Shown here: positions 32,679 to 41,340 of the stretch, one piece after another
How the letters are laid out: each line of letters starts with the position of its first letter
Position numbering within the stretch: position 1 is the stretch's first letter
Program-made: the position numbers and the translations under genes
Notes under the pieces: generated by a model
Database searches by the model: none
The model's input: the letters and a program-made list of their open reading frames with translations, nothing else
What the model was told of the DNA's origin: nothing
NCBI GenBank assembly: GCA_009784235.1
Contig: WRCC01000002.1
Span: 213,346-277,345 of the forward strand
Length of the DNA stretch: 64,000 nt
DNA from: Alphaproteobacteria bacterium
GTDB lineage: Bacteria > Pseudomonadota > Alphaproteobacteria > Rs-D84
Direction of reading: 5' to 3'

Positions 32679-33498
32679 ATATACACAACAGGCGAACCAT
32701 TTCTGCGGCGGAAATTCTTTCTGTCACCCAGCTGTCCGTATCATATCCGCGCCATCCCATGGTGGTTGTGACACCTGGGCCCGCCCGCATTTCGGTCTGG
32801 GTCATCACCAAGTTTTTTTCAGTATTGCGGATGTTTGTATTATAAAAAACGATTTCATCAATCACACGCGACAGGTATTCATCGACCTTTGAATTATCCA
32901 ATACTTTGCCATGCCTTGCACAGAATTCTTGGTATGTAAAGCACCGACTGCCCGTGCTGGCCCGAACCGGGTCATCAAAATCGCGCAGTGCGTACGCAAA
33001 TCCCATTGCGAAACACCAATGTGCGTATCCCAAGAAATCGCACACCAAATCCAATCGACCGGTCGTAGGCCCGGTGGTGCGCGCAGTAATCTGGCCGCTC
33101 AATGTAGAATCATGACGAAATATTCCAACGAATTTTGTATATTTATCCGCGCAATCATCACGGTGACCAGTCGCAGAATTCCGCAGGAAATTTATATATT
33201 GTGCCTTGGTCTGAACAACATAATCTTGCCATGATGTGCCGCCGCCTTGGGCATCTGGGCCGGCTTGGCCACGCGGTTGACGCACCGCAACTGTGGTTGG
33301 TGCAATCGGCACGCCACGCGATGCAAGGGCAGAACGTATCAGGATTGGTATATTGGCATAATCAGTAGAATATTCGGACACAGATGTGGGCACCGCGTCG
33401 GGTGTGCGCATCAATCCCACACCATCGCCCCGCGGCGTGGCAATCAATGTGGTTGGCAATAATGCCAAAATTGGTAATATTAAATACTTCTCTCTCAT
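32677..33498 (-). CDS. Unrecognised exported protein, 273 residues
   Basis: Signal peptide MREKYLILPILALLPTTLIA. The mature part has a Gly/Gln/Pro-rich linker near 78-88, a helical domain with spaced Cys (DDCADKYTKF, LDLVCDFLGYAHWCFAMGFAYAL, SRCFTYQEFCARHG) and a final conserved-looking SAAEMVRLLCI. Its Cys spacing resembles the exported protein at 7421-8356; the two may be distant relatives. No ribosome binding site is obvious. It stands alone, closed by a terminator, next to tRNA-Arg. Function unknown. Confidence 0.7.
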   Translation of the reverse strand: MREKYLILPILALLPTTLIATPRGDGVGLMRTPDAVPTSVSEYSTDYANIPILIRSALASRGVPIAPTTVAVRQPRGQAGPDAQGGGTSWQDYVVQTKAQYINFLRNSATGHRDDCADKYTKFVGIFRHDSTLSGQITARTTGPTTGRLDLVCDFLGYAHWCFAMGFAYALRDFDDPVRASTGSRCFTYQEFCARHGKVLDNSKVDEYLSRVIDEIVFYNTNIRNTEKNLVMTQTEMRAGPGVTTTMGWRGYDTDSWVTERISAAEMVRLLCI

Positions 33499-33553
33499 GT
33501 TTTTAATTGTATCAAAAATGGATTGTTTTTTGAAGTTTTAATTTATGATGATA

Positions 33554-33581
33554 TTGATTTAAGAAAAAAATTGTGTAAAAT
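33554..33581 (+). promoter_or_regulatory. Promoter of tRNA-Arg
   Basis: TTGATT, 16-bp spacer, TAAAAT, ending nine bases before the tRNA. Confidence 0.5.
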
Positions 33582-33590
33582 ACCGCGCAC

Positions 33591-33666
33591 GTCCCCATAG
33601 TTCAATTGGATAGAACAAGTTCCTCCTAAGAATTAGATATAGGTTCGATTCCTGTTGGGGACGCCA
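33591..33666 (+). tRNA. tRNA-Arg (CCT anticodon)
   Basis: 76 nt with encoded CCA. Acceptor GTCCCCA pairs with TGGGGAC, anticodon loop CTCCTAA, T-loop GGTTCGATTCC. Decodes AGG. Confidence 0.93.
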
Positions 33667-33706
33667 AAAGCCAACAACAAAGCAGATGCGTTATTGTAAT
33701 TGATTT

Positions 33707-34687
33707 TTACCGCAATTGGTCCGAAAGCAGGGCGATGGCAACAGCATAAGCATTTGAATTATTCCATTTTTTTATACGGTAAAAATTATCGTACACCATA
33801 TATGCTGTGCGGGTTGTTGTTATGCTATCTTCGTCACACACCATTCCTGCTTCGCGCGTGCCGCGTGGAATTGCCGAACCATCTGGGTTTGTTATGCCCA
33901 TTGCCACCCATTCGTTTAATGTTTTTTTCGTGCGGGAATCACACCATGACAAATTAAAATTGGTCGGCACGCGCACAGTTCGCAATATGCGTTCATTTTT
34001 ATTCCATCCCAATTTAGATAAATAGTTTCCGGCTGAATGTGATGCATCGGCGAAATTATTTACGATATCAATCCGGCCGTCACCATCGCCATCAACACCG
34101 TATTGTTGCAGCGTTGTTGGAATAAATTGAAAATGTCCCATTGCGCCCGCCCAAGACCCGCGCATATCATCAATTTCCAAATTATTTTTATCTGCGATTT
34201 TCATCAATGCCATTAATTGATTGCCAAAAAAAGTTCCGCGCCGCCCATCATAGATAAGCGACAGATATGCATCTGAAATTTTATGACTGCCCTTGAATTC
34301 GCCATATCGGGATTCCAGTCCCCAGAACGCGGCGATAACGTGCGGCGGTACGCCGTATTCGGCATCAACACGGCGCAGCATGGCGGCATTTTGCGTCTTT
34401 GCGCGGCGGCCGCTGGTGATGCGTTCCGGTGTTATCATGCGTGCGATATATTGCGCATGCGTTAATTTAAATTCGACTTGGTTTTTATCGCTGCGAACGA
34501 CGCCGGGCATAAATTCGCCCGTTTGAATTACGGCGTTAATTACGCGCGGCGAAATGCCTTCGGCGATTGCGCGACTTTGAACTTCGTGCAGTGTTGCATT
34601 CCATTTGTTTATATCGAAATCATCGTCGTTGGCAAACAATGCCAAAGGCGCAAAACACAGGGCAAAAATCCAAATTTTTAATTTCAT
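33707..34687 (-). CDS. Lytic murein transglycosylase, MltB family
   Basis: These enzymes cut peptidoglycan glycan strands with formation of 1,6-anhydro ends, for wall turnover or for making room for envelope machines. 326 residues. Signal peptide about 1-19 with no lipobox, so it is soluble in the periplasm, unlike lipoprotein MltB. Catalytic Glu125 in FWGLESRYGEFKG, the GAMGHFQFIPTTLQQYG motif and an EF-hand-like calcium loop GVDGDGDGRIDIVNN are all present. It starts seven bases after the stop of the barrel-protein gene upstream and is probably co-transcribed. Confidence 0.9.
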   Translation of the reverse strand: MKLKIWIFALCFAPLALFANDDDFDINKWNATLHEVQSRAIAEGISPRVINAVIQTGEFMPGVVRSDKNQVEFKLTHAQYIARMITPERITSGRRAKTQNAAMLRRVDAEYGVPPHVIAAFWGLESRYGEFKGSHKISDAYLSLIYDGRRGTFFGNQLMALMKIADKNNLEIDDMRGSWAGAMGHFQFIPTTLQQYGVDGDGDGRIDIVNNFADASHSAGNYLSKLGWNKNERILRTVRVPTNFNLSWCDSRTKKTLNEWVAMGITNPDGSAIPRGTREAGMVCDEDSITTTRTAYMVYDNFYRIKKWNNSNAYAVAIALLSDQLR

Positions 34688-34693
34688 TGCATA

Positions 34694-36139
34694 TTAAAAC
34701 GAATATTTGATTCCGACATGCAAACCGAAAGATTGCCATTTTGCATATTTTAATGAATCGCGGATATATACTGTATGTGGTTCGACTGTAATCAGTTGCG
34801 GATGCCCGTTGACGTCCAGAACGAATTGCCCATCTTCCATCAGCCAGTACGAATATCCTGCAACATACAGGTGTCCACCAATTTGTCCGACGTGGAAATA
34901 ATTCGTATCTGCTTTTAATGATAATTGTACGCGTTCGGAAAGTTGGTGAGTATATTCCATTTCAAGCAAGTATGAATATGCACCGTTGCTGCCCTTGTCA
35001 GTGAAACTTGGATTTTGTTGCCAGTCTGTACGGTTCGGCCATATACCTTCGGCGGAATAATTCGGCATGCCCACTTGGACATAAAAACGCAATCTGTCTG
35101 CAAACGTCATTTGCTTTTCGACTTCCAGTCCCAGGTACAAGCCACTCCACGTAGTATTATAAATATGCGTTGTGCCCGGGATTTTTATCATGCCATCGCC
35201 GCCGATAATCACGCATTCATCCGGATATACACCCCATACGGTTACCTGGTTCGGGTCGGTCACAACCAAATCACCAATTATCAAAGTATTGCCCAGCGAA
35301 CCGCCCGGTCCCGGCGAATTAGTAACCAGCTTGATATCTTGTGGCGACATACATACTTGGTACATATCGGCGGGTGGCGGCGTTCCCGGCACAACCGCAA
35401 AGAATTCACCAGAATTGTTACCAAATACATAAAAACCTTGGTCGGTAAGTAACGGCAGATATATGGCCGGATTTGGATAAATATGATTACCCATGCGCAG
35501 GTTGTGACGAAATACTTCGTATCCAATCGACGGCGATAATTTCCAGCCGGCAACATCCCAGACGTTTTTTGCGCCAAAGCCGAATTTGATATTGTCTGTC
35601 TTGCCCGACATATCACCGACAGAGATTGTAAATATTCCAACATCCGGGCGCGAATTATCGAATGGCTTCAAGTCATAGTCGATGGACATCCCACCGGATT
35701 CCAATTGACCGTATCGATATTCACCAAAAGCAAACAGGTTATAATCGCGAATATTGAAATTATGGTGCAACCGGACGCCGATTTCGTTAAAAATCATATC
35801 GTTCCATTTCAGAACGCTTTGCACGCCGGTTTCGAATTCAAATGTGGAATAGCTGCGTCGATAATCCGCCGACAAAATCCAATCCGGATGCTTTGCAAAT
35901 GCGATGCCGGCCGGCGTCATGGTTCCGGGCATGCCCGCCATATTACCGGGCATCCATTGGTCCGGCTGGCGCGGAACTTCGTATGTAATCTTGCGCTGGC
36001 CAACAATGGTATTACCGCTGACCGTTTGGGTCGGTTGGACCGGGGTGAACCCGCGTTGGTAATAAACAGGCGTGCCTTCGGGCACCGCAGATGCAGCAAG
36101 TGGCAAAAAAGCAGCCAAAATCGGCACATATCTTTTCAT
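34694..36139 (-). CDS. Predicted outer-membrane beta-barrel protein, 481 residues
   Basis: Signal peptide [18 protein letters not shown]. The body has alternating polar/aromatic strands ([59 protein letters not shown]) and ends in a strand with C-terminal Phe ([11 protein letters not shown]), the usual BamA recognition pattern. A loop-rich middle (about 225-320) contains two Cys. It probably sits in the outer membrane; porin, receptor or adhesin cannot be told apart. Shared operon with the MltB-like gene. Confidence 0.7.
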   Translation of the reverse strand: MKRYVPILAAFLPLAASAVPEGTPVYYQRGFTPVQPTQTVSGNTIVGQRKITYEVPRQPDQWMPGNMAGMPGTMTPAGIAFAKHPDWILSADYRRSYSTFEFETGVQSVLKWNDMIFNEIGVRLHHNFNIRDYNLFAFGEYRYGQLESGGMSIDYDLKPFDNSRPDVGIFTISVGDMSGKTDNIKFGFGAKNVWDVAGWKLSPSIGYEVFRHNLRMGNHIYPNPAIYLPLLTDQGFYVFGNNSGEFFAVVPGTPPPADMYQVCMSPQDIKLVTNSPGPGGSLGNTLIIGDLVVTDPNQVTVWGVYPDECVIIGGDGMIKIPGTTHIYNTTWSGLYLGLEVEKQMTFADRLRFYVQVGMPNYSAEGIWPNRTDWQQNPSFTDKGSNGAYSYLLEMEYTHQLSERVQLSLKADTNYFHVGQIGGHLYVAGYSYWLMEDGQFVLDVNGHPQLITVEPHTVYIRDSLKYAKWQSFGLHVGIKYSF

Positions 36140-36223
36140 GCTTTGAATTATATCACAAAGCGCCCATGAAAAAAAGAAGTTTGAAGCACGGAATTTGGCA
36201 AATTGTTGCCATTAAGATTTCGC

Positions 36224-36251
36224 TTGCAAAATGCGGGTGCGCTGCTAGAAT
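36224..36251 (+). promoter_or_regulatory. Promoter of rpmF-plsX
   Basis: TTGCAA, 16-bp spacer, TAGAAT, 31 bases before the rpmF ATG. Confidence 0.55.
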
Positions 36252-36282
36252 ACGCAACCGTATAAGAACAAGAGGATTAGAC

Positions 36283-36456
36283 ATGGCAGTTCCAAAAAGT
36301 AAAACATCCAAAGCGCGCAGCAAGATGCGCCGTGCACACGACGCGTTGCCAATCATGGCGGCTGGAAAATGCAAAAAATGTGGCGAAAACAAACGTCCGC
36401 ATCATGTTTGCCCGGCGTGTGGGAATTATGACGGCAAACAGGTCGTCGCGAAATAA
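36283..36456 (+). CDS. rpmF: 50S ribosomal protein L32
   Basis: 57 residues. [22 protein letters not shown] is the typical N-terminal signature (positions 1-22), followed by two zinc-ligand pairs CKKCGE and CPACGN. The zinc-binding form is retained, which suggests no switch to a Cys-free paralogue. AGAGGA precedes the ATG. plsX starts six bases after the stop, an old and common pairing. Confidence 0.97.
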   Translation: MAVPKSKTSKARSKMRRAHDALPIMAAGKCKKCGENKRPHHVCPACGNYDGKQVVAK

Positions 36457-36462
36457 TTCGCA

Positions 36463-37530
36463 ATGTCAAACCAATCAAAAAAAATCATCGCAGTTGATGC
36501 TCATGGCGGCGACAAGGGGCCAAAGGCTGTCCTTGGTGGTCTGAACCAATTTTTGTTCAAGCATCCCGGCGATGATATTTTATTCCGTATTTTTGGCGAC
36601 GAAGCACTGCTGCGCAAGATGTTGAAAAAATATCAACGCGTTGCGCGCAACTGTGAAATTATTAATGCGCCCGATGTTGTTTCGCAAACAGACAAAGTGC
36701 GCGATATTATTCGCACCGCGCAAACCACATCCATGTACATGGCAATCAAAGACGTTCGCGATGGCAATTCGTGCGCGATTGTTTCGGCTGGGAATACTGG
36801 TGCGTTGATGGCACTTTCCAAATTGGCGATAAAAACAATTGATGGAATTTCACGCCCGGCGATTACAACTATGTTGCCTGCTGGCGGCGGTGATAAACGT
36901 GTTGTATTATTGGATTTGGGTGCGAATGTTCAGTGTGATGAAGAAAATCTGTTTGATTTCGCACTGATGGGTTCTGTGTATGCGGAAAAAATCGGCAAAA
37001 TTGTACGCCCGCGCGTAGGTATTTTAAATATCGGCGAAGAAGAGCAAAAAGGCCAAGAATATCTGCAACGCCTGAATAATCTATTTAACGAACACAAAGA
37101 ATATTTGCCGTTTGAATATGTCGGATTTGTAGAGGGCACGGATATCAGCGGCGGCGAAGTCCAAGTTGTTGTGACCGACGGGTTTACTGGAAATATTGTA
37201 TTGAAAACTGTCGAAGGTACGGCAAAATTGATGAAGCGTGTTATGACCGATACATTCAAAAAATCTATTATTGCGATTTCGGTTGCGTTCTTGTTGACCC
37301 ACGTATTTAAAAGATTAAAAGCTAAACTTGACCCGCGCTCTTATGCTGGCGCGATATTTATCGGTCTGAACGGATTCGTCATAAAAACACACGGTTCATC
37401 CGACGCGTTAACATTTGCAAATGCTGTTCGGTACGCGGCTGATTTGGCAGACGCGGATTTCAACAGTCGCATCCGCGCATCCGTGCGATATATGTCGAAA
37501 TTAAAAACAGAATTAAAAAACGCGACATAA
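36463..37530 (+). CDS. plsX: Phosphate acyltransferase PlsX
   Basis: PlsX makes acyl-phosphate from acyl-ACP for the PlsY route to phosphatidic acid. 355 residues, normal length. N-terminal AVDAHGGDKGPKAVLGG, then SAGNTGALMALSKL at about 106-119 and the C-terminal VVTDGFTGNIVLKTVEGTAK. Its stop codon TAA is the loop of the terminator hairpin that follows, so fabH is mostly expressed from its own promoter. Confidence 0.96.
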   Translation: MSNQSKKIIAVDAHGGDKGPKAVLGGLNQFLFKHPGDDILFRIFGDEALLRKMLKKYQRVARNCEIINAPDVVSQTDKVRDIIRTAQTTSMYMAIKDVRDGNSCAIVSAGNTGALMALSKLAIKTIDGISRPAITTMLPAGGGDKRVVLLDLGANVQCDEENLFDFALMGSVYAEKIGKIVRPRVGILNIGEEEQKGQEYLQRLNNLFNEHKEYLPFEYVGFVEGTDISGGEVQVVVTDGFTGNIVLKTVEGTAKLMKRVMTDTFKKSIIAISVAFLLTHVFKRLKAKLDPRSYAGAIFIGLNGFVIKTHGSSDALTFANAVRYAADLADADFNSRIRASVRYMSKLKTELKNAT

Positions 37531-37543
37531 TGTCGCGTTTTTT
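37515..37543 (+). terminator. Terminator formed around the plsX stop codon
   Basis: CGCGACA-TAA-TGTCGCG with A-run before and six T after; the loop is the plsX stop codon. Confidence 0.8.
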
Positions 37544-37559
37544 AGGAATAAATATAATG

Positions 37560-37587
37560 TTGCATCCGATTTTGACGCGTGTATAAT
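37560..37587 (+). promoter_or_regulatory. Promoter of fabH
   Basis: TTGCAT, 16-bp spacer, TATAAT, 25 bases before the fabH ATG. Confidence 0.55.
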
Positions 37588-37612
37588 TCGCCCGTTACGA
37601 AAAGGATGAAAA

Positions 37613-38551
37613 ATGGGAAGCAGATTGATTGGATACGGTTCTTATTTACCGGAAAAAATTTTCACAAACGATGATTTTACAAAAATTCTTGATACAGATA
37701 ACGAATGGATTACATCGCGCACGGGCATGAAAGTCCGCCATTTCGCAGCGGACAATGAAACCGTTGTTGATATGGCGACTGCGGCGGCGATGCGCGCAAT
37801 TGAAAATGCGAAAATTACCGCTGATGATATTGATTTAATAATTGTTTCGACCGTGACCGCCGAACTGGATTTCCCGGCTGTTGCGACCCAGGTTGCCGCA
37901 AAGATTGGTATGACGAAAAATCAGCCGGCGTTTGATGTCCGCGGTGCTTGCACCGGGTATATTTACGCGCTGCACTGTGCGCATGCTTTCTTTACCGCCG
38001 GTATGCATAATCGTATTTTAATAATTGGCGCGGAAAAGATGACGCGTTTAATTGATTGGGCCGACCGCAATACAGCCGTGTTATTCGGCGATGGTGCCGG
38101 CGCATTGATATTTGAACATTCATCCAGTTCATACAGCGGAATAATCGACACAGTTGTATTTTCCGATGGCCGGGAATTCGATATGCTGCATGGAACAACG
38201 GACCACAAGATTTGTATGAATGGCCCAGAAACTTACAAGAAAGCTGTGACATTAATGCCCGAAGCGGCCCAGTATATAATCGACCATGCGGGCATTACGG
38301 CGGAAAATATCGATTGGATAATTCCGCACCAAGCAAACCGTCGTATTATCGAATCCGGCGCGACACGCCTGGGGTTCCCGATGGAAAAAATTATTATTAC
38401 GGTTGATAAACACGCGAATACGTCTGGTGCGTCTGGTGCGCTTGCATTGGCCGATGGGCTTGATTCTGGATTGATAAAGCCGGGGCAATTAATACTGTAT
38501 CCGGCGTTTGGTTCCGGCTTGACTTGGGGCGCGGCACTGATTAGAGTGTAA
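37613..38551 (+). CDS. fabH: 3-oxoacyl-[ACP] synthase III FabH
   Basis: FabH starts type II fatty acid synthesis by joining acetyl-CoA (or another primer) to malonyl-ACP. 312 residues. The catalytic triad is visible: Cys113 in RGACTGYIYAL, His239 in IPHQANRRI and Asn269 in KHANTSGAS. AAGGATG precedes the ATG. In relatives ihfA follows directly; here three envelope-protein genes lie between. Confidence 0.97.
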   Translation: MGSRLIGYGSYLPEKIFTNDDFTKILDTDNEWITSRTGMKVRHFAADNETVVDMATAAAMRAIENAKITADDIDLIIVSTVTAELDFPAVATQVAAKIGMTKNQPAFDVRGACTGYIYALHCAHAFFTAGMHNRILIIGAEKMTRLIDWADRNTAVLFGDGAGALIFEHSSSSYSGIIDTVVFSDGREFDMLHGTTDHKICMNGPETYKKAVTLMPEAAQYIIDHAGITAENIDWIIPHQANRRIIESGATRLGFPMEKIIITVDKHANTSGASGALALADGLDSGLIKPGQLILYPAFGSGLTWGAALIRV

Positions 38552-38593
38552 GCAGTGGTTGGTGGCTTGTGCTGGTGACTGGTGATTTATGCA

Positions 38594-38613
38594 TTGTCTA
38601 CTATAATAGACAA
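38594..38613. repeat. Palindrome TTGTCTACTATAATAGACAA
   Basis: GTC..GAC palindrome family member, 20 bases before the next ATG, with one mismatched pair. Its centre contains TATAAT, so it may be both repeat and promoter or operator. Confidence 0.65.
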
Positions 38614-38633
38614 CAAATAAAAAGGATGGAAAT

Positions 38634-39167
38634 ATGAAAAAATTACTTTTGACTATTGTCTTTGGACTGTTGACTGTCGGCGCGGCGGATGCGGCGCGGT
38701 ATGATAATTATTTGTCATTAAAACTGGGCTATACCAACGGCGAAATAAAAAAAGTCGATACTTCATTTGATGGAATCGGTGGAATGTTCGCATTCGGGTT
38801 CAATCATCGTTCAGCAGATTGGCTATATTTTCGCAGCGAAATAGAAGGCAGCTATTTCACAATGACACACAAAGATGCACGGATTTCACCGATGGGTGTG
38901 ATGTTGAATTTTTATGGTGATTTTGGACCGCGCGATTGGCTGGTGAAACCATACGTTGGTGCGGGATTTGGTGCAAAATATATAAATATGGATGATGTTG
39001 GTCGCGATTCCACGTTCGGTATCGCATGGGCCACCATGGCCGGTATAACATTCGATATGACCGAAGATTTAAAATTGGACGTCGGCGCGCGTTACGATAT
39101 TGTATCCACAACAGACTTTAATTTATTCAGCATCGGCGCAATGGCCGGTGTCAGATGGATGTTCTGA
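38634..39167 (+). CDS. Small outer-membrane beta-barrel protein
   Basis: 177 residues. Signal peptide 1-20 (MKKLLLTIVFGLLTVGAADA), then about eight amphipathic strands (YLSLKLGYTNG, GGMFAFGFNHR, YFRSEIEGSYFTM, MLNFYGDFG, VKPYVGAGFGAKY) and a closing GAMAGVRWMF with C-terminal Phe. It resembles opacity-type 8-strand barrels. AAGGATGG precedes the ATG. It lies one base before the next lipoprotein gene, so they form a unit. Confidence 0.75.
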   Translation: MKKLLLTIVFGLLTVGAADAARYDNYLSLKLGYTNGEIKKVDTSFDGIGGMFAFGFNHRSADWLYFRSEIEGSYFTMTHKDARISPMGVMLNFYGDFGPRDWLVKPYVGAGFGAKYINMDDVGRDSTFGIAWATMAGITFDMTEDLKLDVGARYDIVSTTDFNLFSIGAMAGVRWMF

Positions 39168-39168
39168 T

Positions 39169-39486
39169 ATGCAAAGATATCTTTTGTTCGTTGTTTTATT
39201 TCTGACGGCATGTACGCCGTATAAAACATTGACACCGGGTGGCGAATCAATACGATTCGTTGACCGCAAGCCGGCGGATTGCGAATCCTTGGGCGTTGTG
39301 GACAGCGGTGATTTATCCGGTCTGTACAAAGACGAATCGATGAATTGGATTCGGAACAAGGGCGCATCGATGGGCGCGGATACAATGCGAATCGAATCTG
39401 CGGTAAATTATTCATACGGCGGCGCAATTATAATCGGCCGGAACGATTACTGGAAACACAAAGCATATGCTTACAAATGTGATTAA
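39169..39486 (+). CDS. Small lipoprotein, DUF4156/RcsF-like pattern
   Basis: 105 residues. Lipoprotein signal MQRYLLFVVLFLTAC with Cys15 as the lipidation site. The pattern PADCESLGVVDSGD, NWIRNKGASMGADTMRIES and a final YAYKC matches DUF4156-type small lipoproteins (Cys near a Gly, then GAxxG-A-N/D, then C-terminal Cys). It starts one base after the barrel gene, suggesting coupling. RcsF-like envelope sensing is possible but unproven. Confidence 0.7.
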   Translation: MQRYLLFVVLFLTACTPYKTLTPGGESIRFVDRKPADCESLGVVDSGDLSGLYKDESMNWIRNKGASMGADTMRIESAVNYSYGGAIIIGRNDYWKHKAYAYKCD

Positions 39487-39498
39487 GGGGATATTGCT

Positions 39499-40206
39499 AT
39501 GCAGAAAATTTTACTTCTTTTGACAATTGTTTCCCTGGCTGCGTGCGGCACGGGCCAGGTTAAACCACTGCGCCCCGGCGCAACACCGTCGGACAAGAAA
39601 GCTGTGTTCGTTGGCCGTGTTGAAATCGACCCAGCAATTAATGAATATTTTGCAGCGGCCAAAGAATCCGATAAACGATTTATGACATTTGCGATGGGCA
39701 TAACACCGGGTGATGGCACAAATATCGGTGAATGGAACGATGATACCGACGTTGATTATGCCGATATCGAAACCAATAAATTCTTTGCAATCGAAGTCGC
39801 GCCGGGCGAACCATTGGCCATCCGCACAATTTCATTTATGGCATCGCACAAGGCATTCTGGCTGTCGAACACTGAACATATTTATCGCACATGGTTATCC
39901 AATCCGTCGTTTGCGATTGATGTAACACCATCGGCGGGAAATGCATACTATATTGGCACGATAAAAATTGGCTTGGCCGACCGGTCGTTCAAAGAAGTCG
40001 GGGATGAAAAATACGATACGCGCGAATTCCATTTTGTCGTGCCGAAAAATATCGCAATTGCGAATAATCACAAAGACGCATCGGAATGGTTCAAGCAGAC
40101 TTATCCAAAGGCGGGCCGCGATTTGCAACACGCCGATATGAAAATGAAAGACTCCGGACGTGACAATCAATTCCGGCATACTTCGATAACGACAACGTAT
40201 CATTAA
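39499..40206 (+). CDS. Unrecognised lipoprotein, 235 residues
   Basis: Lipoprotein signal MQKILLLLTIVSLAACG with Cys16. The mature protein has no further Cys, a beta-rich look (KKAVFVGRVEIDPAINEYF, FFAIEVAPGEPLAIRTISFMA, AYYIGTIKIGLADRS) and a polar His-rich end. AAGGGGA precedes the ATG. It sits between the DUF4156-like lipoprotein and ihfA in the same direction, with a short gap. No family recognised. Confidence 0.7.
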   Translation: MQKILLLLTIVSLAACGTGQVKPLRPGATPSDKKAVFVGRVEIDPAINEYFAAAKESDKRFMTFAMGITPGDGTNIGEWNDDTDVDYADIETNKFFAIEVAPGEPLAIRTISFMASHKAFWLSNTEHIYRTWLSNPSFAIDVTPSAGNAYYIGTIKIGLADRSFKEVGDEKYDTREFHFVVPKNIAIANNHKDASEWFKQTYPKAGRDLQHADMKMKDSGRDNQFRHTSITTTYH

Positions 40207-40216
40207 AGGTAAAAAA

Positions 40217-40504
40217 ATGGCAACGATAACACGTGCAGATTTAGCAGAAAGTGTGCGCCAGACGGCCGGGCTGTCGGGGGCGGAATCTTATAAATTGGTT
40301 GATTTATTCTTTGCCGAAGTATCAGAATCGCTCGTACGTGGCGAAGAAGTGAAAATTTTGGGCTTGGGTACTTTCAAGATTTTGGAAAAGAAAGAACGCA
40401 TGGGGCGTAATCCGCGCACCGGCGAAAGTGCCATAATATCCGCGCGCAAAACAATATCATTCCGTCCATCTGCGGAATTTAGAAGTAAAGTCGCGAATGC
40501 GTAA
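40217..40504 (+). CDS. ihfA: Integration host factor subunit alpha (HU/IHF family)
   Basis: IHF bends DNA at specific sites in transcription, replication and recombination. 95 residues. ITRADLAESVRQTAGLSG at the start, VKILGLGTFKILEKKERMGRNPRTGE in the beta arm with Pro intercalation motif RNPRTGE, then ISARKTISFRPSAEFR. The LGLGTF form and position after fabH fit IhfA better than HU, though a generic HU cannot be excluded. AAAGGT precedes the ATG. Confidence 0.85.
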   Translation: MATITRADLAESVRQTAGLSGAESYKLVDLFFAEVSESLVRGEEVKILGLGTFKILEKKERMGRNPRTGESAIISARKTISFRPSAEFRSKVANA

Positions 40505-40543
40505 GGGCAAATAATACAATATTTGAAGCAAGGAATATTAGAT

Positions 40544-41314
40544 ATGAACAAATACATAACCGCCGCATTTGGAATTTTAATATTATTGGTGTTTGGATTC
40601 GCTGCGGGCCGTTGGTTCGTGCCGGTTGAATCAAAGCGCACCATCACAACCGCCGGCGAATGTTTGGCGCGCGTTGATAAAGACCGCACCGCGATAACAT
40701 TGCGTGTGTCTGTCATTGATGCCGATGCAGCGCGGTCTTTGACAATTGCACGCGCGGAATATGAATCTTTGGCGGCATCAATTAAAAAAATCGATGACAA
40801 GACAATGGAATTACAAACTGCGCGATTTGATTCGTTTGAAAAACAAGAATGGAATCATTTGGAACAACGTATGGAATCCCGTGGCTTTGAAACAAATATC
40901 GAATTACAAATTTCCAGTCGTAATGCAGACACAATTGAAAACATCTTGGAAAACCCGCGGCGCAGCATGGCAAATACCGGCGATGCAGATGTAAATATTT
41001 ATCCAGAAAATCTGCGCATGTTTGCATCGAGTGAAAAAATGAAACCGGTTATCGAAGCATGCATTCAAACCGCTGTTGAAAATGCGCGTGAACGTGCAGA
41101 ATCGGTTGCATCTGCGGATGGCATGCGCATTGGACGCATGGTTTCTGCATCATTCACACGCACGACATCTGGTGGCGATAATATGCCGATGCCGATAATG
41201 CGTATGTCGCGCGCGGTTGCGATGGATATTGGTGGCGGTGGCGGCGCACCGACGCTGTTTTCCACCGGTGATGAAATATCTGTATCAATCAGTGCAGAAT
41301 TTGAAGTCAGATAA
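40544..41314 (+). CDS. SIMPL-domain (DUF541) protein
   Basis: 256 residues. An N-terminal hydrophobic segment (about 4-22) serves as signal anchor; the rest is a SIMPL domain with an early TITTAGECLARVDKDRTAITLRV segment, a coupled helix-strand layout and the late ARERAESVASADGMRIGRMVSAS motif. Family members are periplasmic or membrane proteins of unclear function, some linked to oxidative stress. A Gly-rich loop (GGGGGAP) lies before the last strand. The ATG at 40544 follows AAGGAA; an upstream TTG at 40523 is less likely. Confidence 0.8.
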   Translation: MNKYITAAFGILILLVFGFAAGRWFVPVESKRTITTAGECLARVDKDRTAITLRVSVIDADAARSLTIARAEYESLAASIKKIDDKTMELQTARFDSFEKQEWNHLEQRMESRGFETNIELQISSRNADTIENILENPRRSMANTGDADVNIYPENLRMFASSEKMKPVIEACIQTAVENARERAESVASADGMRIGRMVSASFTRTTSGGDNMPMPIMRMSRAVAMDIGGGGGAPTLFSTGDEISVSISAEFEVR

Positions 41315-41340
41315 AAATCCGCCATTCGGCGGATTTTTTA
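41313..41340. terminator. Bidirectional terminator between convergent genes
   Basis: AAAAATCCGCC-ATTC-GGCGGATTTTT. It overlaps the stop of the minus-strand peptidase gene. Confidence 0.8.
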
